Below are positions 60,964 to 64,000 of a stretch of DNA of 64,000 nucleotides, one piece after another. The translations under genes and the position numbers were made by a program. Below the pieces are notes generated by a model, which was given only the letters and a program-made list of their open reading frames with translations, ran no database searches and was not told where the DNA came from. Numbering within the stretch: position 1 is the first letter of the stretch; every line of letters begins with the position of its first letter. Origin of the DNA: Scybalousia_A sp045221575 (GTDB lineage Bacteria > Bacteroidota > Bacteroidia > Bacteroidales > P3); assembly GCA_045221575.1 (NCBI GenBank), contig JBGUWU010000010.1, positions 1 to 64,000 of the forward strand. The letters run 5' to 3'.

Positions 60964-62001
60964 CTAAGGTAAAGGGGTAAAACCTTCGCCAAGTGTTTCT
61001 GTATTGCTAATGATAGTGATAAAACATTTAGGGTCTAATTTCTTAGCAGAGTATTTTATTTTGTTATATTCTTTTCTATTGACTGTAGTATAGATTATGT
61101 TTTTTTCGGTTTCAAGATACATACCTCTGCCTTTAAGGACAGTACCACTGCGTTCCAAATCTTCTAATATTAAACTTTTCATTCCTTCAATATTATTAGT
61201 GATGATAAGCATGGTTTTATTTACTTTGTTGTCAATAACCAGGTCTATAACTTTGCCTTCTATGAATATAAGGATAATAGAGAAGATAGGTAAGCGAATA
61301 TCTCCAGCGACAGCAAAAGAAGTGAAGGCAACAGCAGAATCAACAATCATTACCATTGTTCCTAATGGGATATGAGTAGAACGATGTAGAATCATGCTGA
61401 CAACGTCCATGCCGCCAGAAGTAGCACCTGCGGAAAAAATCATGGCAATAGAAACTCCATAACCTAAACCTCCGACAATAGAGTTTAGTAAGTAGTCTGG
61501 CTTAAAGTATTGCAAGATAACATCGTTGCCAATACCTCTTACGGGTAGATAGACTTCTTGTAGTTGAGCAGAAAGAGCAGTAAATGTATCTACGCTAATA
61601 AACTCTCCGGAATGAATTAGAGGAATATAACCATATTGAGGAATATAAAATATATTTTCAGCTAAGAATGTGAATAGCCAGGTAAAAATAACAGAGACCA
61701 AAGTTTTTATTCCGAGATTACCTCCTAAAACAACCAAACCAAGAATAAACAATGGTAAATCCATAAAAATAACTATATCCATAGGCCAGCCCCATAGATT
61801 ATTGAATACAGACATTAAACCATAAACACCTCCTGGAGCCATACCATAAGGAACAACCATAAGGAAATCCACTAATGCGAAGATAAGACAACCAAAGATA
61901 ACTTTACCATAAGCAATATACCATTCTTTAGAAAAAGGTTTTTCAGCGTCTTGAAGAAATTGGTTAATCCAATTATTTAGTTTTTCGTTTTTGATAGTCA
62001 T
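60964..62001 (-). CDS. YitT family membrane protein
   Basis: A 345-residue inner-membrane protein. Five to six hydrophobic helices lie in about 30-240 (VIFGCLIFALVDFLMVVPYG, LFILGLVVLGGNLGIKTLVS, YGVSIAMIFSAGATSGGMDV, GTMVMIVDSAVAF). GGMDV and the PLFSIILI-type helix are YitT landmarks. The C-terminal 100 residues are a soluble DUF2179 domain (KTMLIITNNIEGMKSLIL to CFITIISNTETLGEGF). Substrate unknown; some relatives are near amino-acid genes. It lies upstream of kamA with a promoter for each gene, so it need not be cotranscribed. Confidence 0.85.
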   Translation of the reverse strand: MTIKNEKLNNWINQFLQDAEKPFSKEWYIAYGKVIFGCLIFALVDFLMVVPYGMAPGGVYGLMSVFNNLWGWPMDIVIFMDLPLFILGLVVLGGNLGIKTLVSVIFTWLFTFLAENIFYIPQYGYIPLIHSGEFISVDTFTALSAQLQEVYLPVRGIGNDVILQYFKPDYLLNSIVGGLGYGVSIAMIFSAGATSGGMDVVSMILHRSTHIPLGTMVMIVDSAVAFTSFAVAGDIRLPIFSIILIFIEGKVIDLVIDNKVNKTMLIITNNIEGMKSLILEDLERSGTVLKGRGMYLETEKNIIYTTVNRKEYNKIKYSAKKLDPKCFITIISNTETLGEGFTPLP

Positions 62002-62021
62002 ATTCTCTGTAAAAATTTTTG

Positions 62022-62029
62022 CAAAATTA
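62022..62029 (-). promoter_or_regulatory. Putative -7 element for the YitT gene
   Basis: Minus-strand TAATTTTG, 21 bp before the start. Confidence 0.55.
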
Positions 62030-62036
62030 CAAAAAA

Positions 62037-62092
62037 ATTACTAATTACTAATTTCTAACTTCTAATTACTAATTTCTAATTACTAATTAGAA
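62037..62092. repeat. Dispersed AT-rich repeat (copy H)
   Basis: ATTACTAATTACTAATTTC words repeated, no hairpin core, in the divergent gap between the YitT gene and gldH. Confidence 0.6.
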
Positions 62093-62118
62093 TTTATTCT
62101 TATTTTTAATTAAATTTG

Positions 62119-62126
62119 TAAATTTG
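62119..62126 (+). promoter_or_regulatory. Putative -7 element for gldH
   Basis: TAAATTTG followed by CAAATC; another TAAATTTG lies 8 bp upstream at 62111. Confidence 0.55.
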
Positions 62127-62149
62127 CAAATCAAAATAAATAAAGAGAT

Positions 62150-62659
62150 ATGAAACGATTATTTTTTTCAATATTTGTTGCTTTTTCAATGCTTTTGTTG
62201 TTTTCCTCTTGCTCTAAAGATAAGGTTTATCAAGAAAGAAAAACATTTAATGAGAATACTTGGGAGAGATTAGGCAAAGGCAAAACAATAGAGTTTAAAA
62301 ACATAGCGATAGAAGATACTTCAACGGTGTATGATGTTTATGTTACTTTGCGACATACTCCTTACATAAATGAAAGAAAAGTAAAGTTTTTAATGAAAAT
62401 AGTTTATCCACAAGGAATAGTAAGAGAAAGCGTGCATACTATAGAACTTAGAGATAAGGAAAATAAAAATTGGGTAGGAGATGCAATGGGTGATATGATA
62501 GATGTTGAAAAACGTTGTCGTGCTTTTGTTTCTCTACCAGAAAAAGGAAATTATACTATTACTTTAACAAATCTTGGAACATATAGTCAAACTATTGGTC
62601 TAATGGATATGGGAATAATGGTAAAGAAGTCCAATCTTAAAGAATATCAAAACGAATAA
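62150..62659 (+). CDS. gldH: Gliding motility lipoprotein GldH
   Basis: Lipoprotein needed for gliding and linked to T9SS function. The 169 residues begin with a signal ending at lipobox LFSSC (C21). Family sequence includes WERLGKGKTIEFKNIAIED, TVYDVYVTLRHTPYI, RESVHTIELRDKENKNWVGD and NYTITLTNLGT. It is encoded 53 bp before uvrC. No other gld gene is adjacent, which is normal for gldH. Confidence 0.88.
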   Translation: MKRLFFSIFVAFSMLLLFSSCSKDKVYQERKTFNENTWERLGKGKTIEFKNIAIEDTSTVYDVYVTLRHTPYINERKVKFLMKIVYPQGIVRESVHTIELRDKENKNWVGDAMGDMIDVEKRCRAFVSLPEKGNYTITLTNLGTYSQTIGLMDMGIMVKKSNLKEYQNE

Positions 62660-62711
62660 GTAATAGAGTTATTCGGAGTTTAAGAGTGTTACTTTTAATT
62701 TTAGTAGATAA

Positions 62712-64000
62712 ATGAGTTATAAGATATTAGAAAATAATCCTAATAAGGAGCATATTCAAGATATTTTAAATACACTCGTTTCTACCCCTGGAGTATATCA
62801 GTATTTTGATAAAACAGGACGTATAATATATGTTGGGAAAGCAAAAAATCTGAAAAATAGAGTGCTTTCTTATTTTCGTAATGATGTAAAACATAATCTG
62901 AAAACACAGGTTCTTGTTAGAAAGATTGCAGATATAAAATTTATACATGTTTCTTCTGAAACGGAGGCTTTGCTTATGGAAAATAATCTCATAAAAAAGT
63001 ATAAGCCAAAGTATAATATCATGCTTAAAGATGACAAAACTTATCCTTGGATTCGTATAACCAATGAAGAATATCCCAGAATCCTAACAACACGCAATGT
63101 TGTTAAAGATGGCTCTTCTTATTATGGTCCATATGCAAGTGGAAAGATACTCAAAGAACTTATGGATTTGTTACGGAATGTTTTTACCTATCGTTCATGT
63201 TCTCTGAATTTAACAGAACAAGGAGTAAATCAAGGAAAATTTAAGCCATGTCTTAATGCACAAATAGGATTATGTGATAAACCTTGCACAGGAGAACAAT
63301 CAAGAGTAGAGTATCACAAAATGATTAGCGGGATACGACAAGTAATAAAAGGTAATTTTTCTTCCTATCTCAAAGAAATGAAAGCACAGATGATGACTTT
63401 TGCAGAGCAATTGAACTTTGAGAAAGCACAGATAATGAAAGAACGTATTACTCTTTTAGAAAACTATTCAGCAAAAAGTACAATAGTCTCTTCAATCTCG
63501 CATGACTTGGAAGTATATTCATATATTGATGATGAAGATAAAGTGTTTATCAATATGACTAAGGTTGTGGAGGGAAAAATAAATATGTCATTTTCTGTAG
63601 AGGTGGAAAAGAAATTAGATATATCAACTGTAGAAGTTTTTACTTCCGCAATCATACAAAACAGACTTCGTTTGCAATGGTTAGCAAAGGAGATAATTGT
63701 TCCAGAACTTTTAGATTTACCAAAAGATTATGTTCTTCAAACAGTGCCAAGTGGAGGAGAAAGAAAGAAACTTTTAGACTTTGCTTTTCATAATGCTTTT
63801 GTGTACAGGAATCAAAAACTAAGGAATGCCAAGATAGTAGATCCCGAACGATGGAGTAATAAGGTTGTATCGGAAATGCAAAAAGATTTACAATTAGCTA
63901 AACCTCCTCATCATATAGAATGTTTTGATAATTCAAATATACAAGGTACTAATCCGGTTGCAAGTTGTGTTGTATTTAGAGAAGGAAAGCCATCTAATAA
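62712..64000 (+). CDS. uvrC: Excinuclease ABC subunit C (3' end outside window)
   Basis: Nuclease that makes both incisions in nucleotide-excision repair. It runs open from ATG 62712 to the right edge, 429 complete codons of about 600. Residues 20-100 are the GIY-YIG nuclease (TPGVYQYFDKTGRIIYVGKA, then NLIKKYKPKYNIMLKDDKTY). The linker has YYGPYASGK and a UVR motif (FAEQLNFEKAQIMKERI). The visible end, HHIECFDNSNIQGTNPVAS, starts the C-terminal RNase-H-like nuclease domain. The helix-hairpin-helix end is not visible. Confidence 0.95.
   Translation, partial: MSYKILENNPNKEHIQDILNTLVSTPGVYQYFDKTGRIIYVGKAKNLKNRVLSYFRNDVKHNLKTQVLVRKIADIKFIHVSSETEALLMENNLIKKYKPKYNIMLKDDKTYPWIRITNEEYPRILTTRNVVKDGSSYYGPYASGKILKELMDLLRNVFTYRSCSLNLTEQGVNQGKFKPCLNAQIGLCDKPCTGEQSRVEYHKMISGIRQVIKGNFSSYLKEMKAQMMTFAEQLNFEKAQIMKERITLLENYSAKSTIVSSISHDLEVYSYIDDEDKVFINMTKVVEGKINMSFSVEVEKKLDISTVEVFTSAIIQNRLRLQWLAKEIIVPELLDLPKDYVLQTVPSGGERKKLLDFAFHNAFVYRNQKLRNAKIVDPERWSNKVVSEMQKDLQLAKPPHHIECFDNSNIQGTNPVASCVVFREGKPSN

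Overview
The window is a stretch of an AT-rich Bacteroidota chromosome, most likely from an anaerobic, amino-acid-fermenting member of the Bacteroidales or a close relative. The evidence is: type IX secretion/gliding genes (porP, gldK, sprA, gldH, two proteins with T9SS sorting tails); repeated TAnnTTTG promoter elements, the -7 box used by the Bacteroidota primary sigma factor; a Rho with a long N/Q-rich insert; and a fused NfnAB-type protein together with lysine-fermentation genes. The DNA is mostly ordinary housekeeping with short gaps. No tRNA, rRNA, CRISPR array, integrase, transposase or reverse transcriptase gene was seen.

Layout. 1-4.6 kb: end of a T9SS cargo gene, then an envelope block (lptB, a deacetylase-like protein, hldD, kdsC, an RlpA-like protein). 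4.8-7.3 kb: porP and gldK, closed by a terminator and not followed by the usual gldL/M/N. 7.4-9.3 kb: two recently duplicated secreted FGE/SUMF1-fold proteins whose last 40 codons look like variable regions of a diversity-generating retroelement. 9.6-14.8 kb: rimO, a nucleotidyltransferase-GHMP kinase fusion, a RhaM-like mutarotase and a fused NfnAB-type flavoprotein. 14.9-17.8 kb: htpG and a 1-kb non-coding region holding a 480-bp inverted-repeat element. 17.8-26 kb: a coiled-coil lipoprotein, kdd, rho, glyS and a ClpB without its N-domain. 26-31 kb: outer-membrane proteins, a TonB-dependent receptor and an LRR protein with a T9SS tail. 31.8-35.4 kb: etfB-etfA-acyl-CoA dehydrogenase. 35.5-43.7 kb, minus strand: cupin, the 2394-residue SprA, ruvA. 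44-48.5 kb: DUF4175 protein, a degenerate GHKL-like protein, ybeY. 48.5-57.5 kb, minus strand: MsbA-type ABC transporter, purB, CpsB-type phosphatase, rpe, DEAD-box helicase, pdxJ, Nudix regulator, VWA protein. 57.8-62 kb, minus strand: PepSY-like lipoprotein, kamB-like gene, kamA, YitT-like protein. 62-64 kb: gldH and the start of uvrC.

How the genes fit together. kamA, a kamB-like gene, kdd and etfBA-acyl-CoA dehydrogenase are separate pieces of the lysine-to-butyrate/acetate fermentation route, and the NfnAB-type protein could balance NADH, NADPH and ferredoxin in such a metabolism. lptB, hldD and kdsC serve LPS inner-core synthesis and export. PorP, GldK, SprA and GldH belong to the T9SS, which would export the cargo proteins with sorting tails.

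The most interesting signals lie outside or at the ends of the ordinary genes: the paired hypervariable C-termini with matching downstream inverted repeats (8.1-9.4 kb); a dispersed 33-bp hairpin repeat with one compensatory base-pair change; arrays of an AGTTGAT-like word at a 21-22 bp period; a GAC-N5-GTC motif upstream of both htpG and clpB; and the large inverted repeat at 17 kb.
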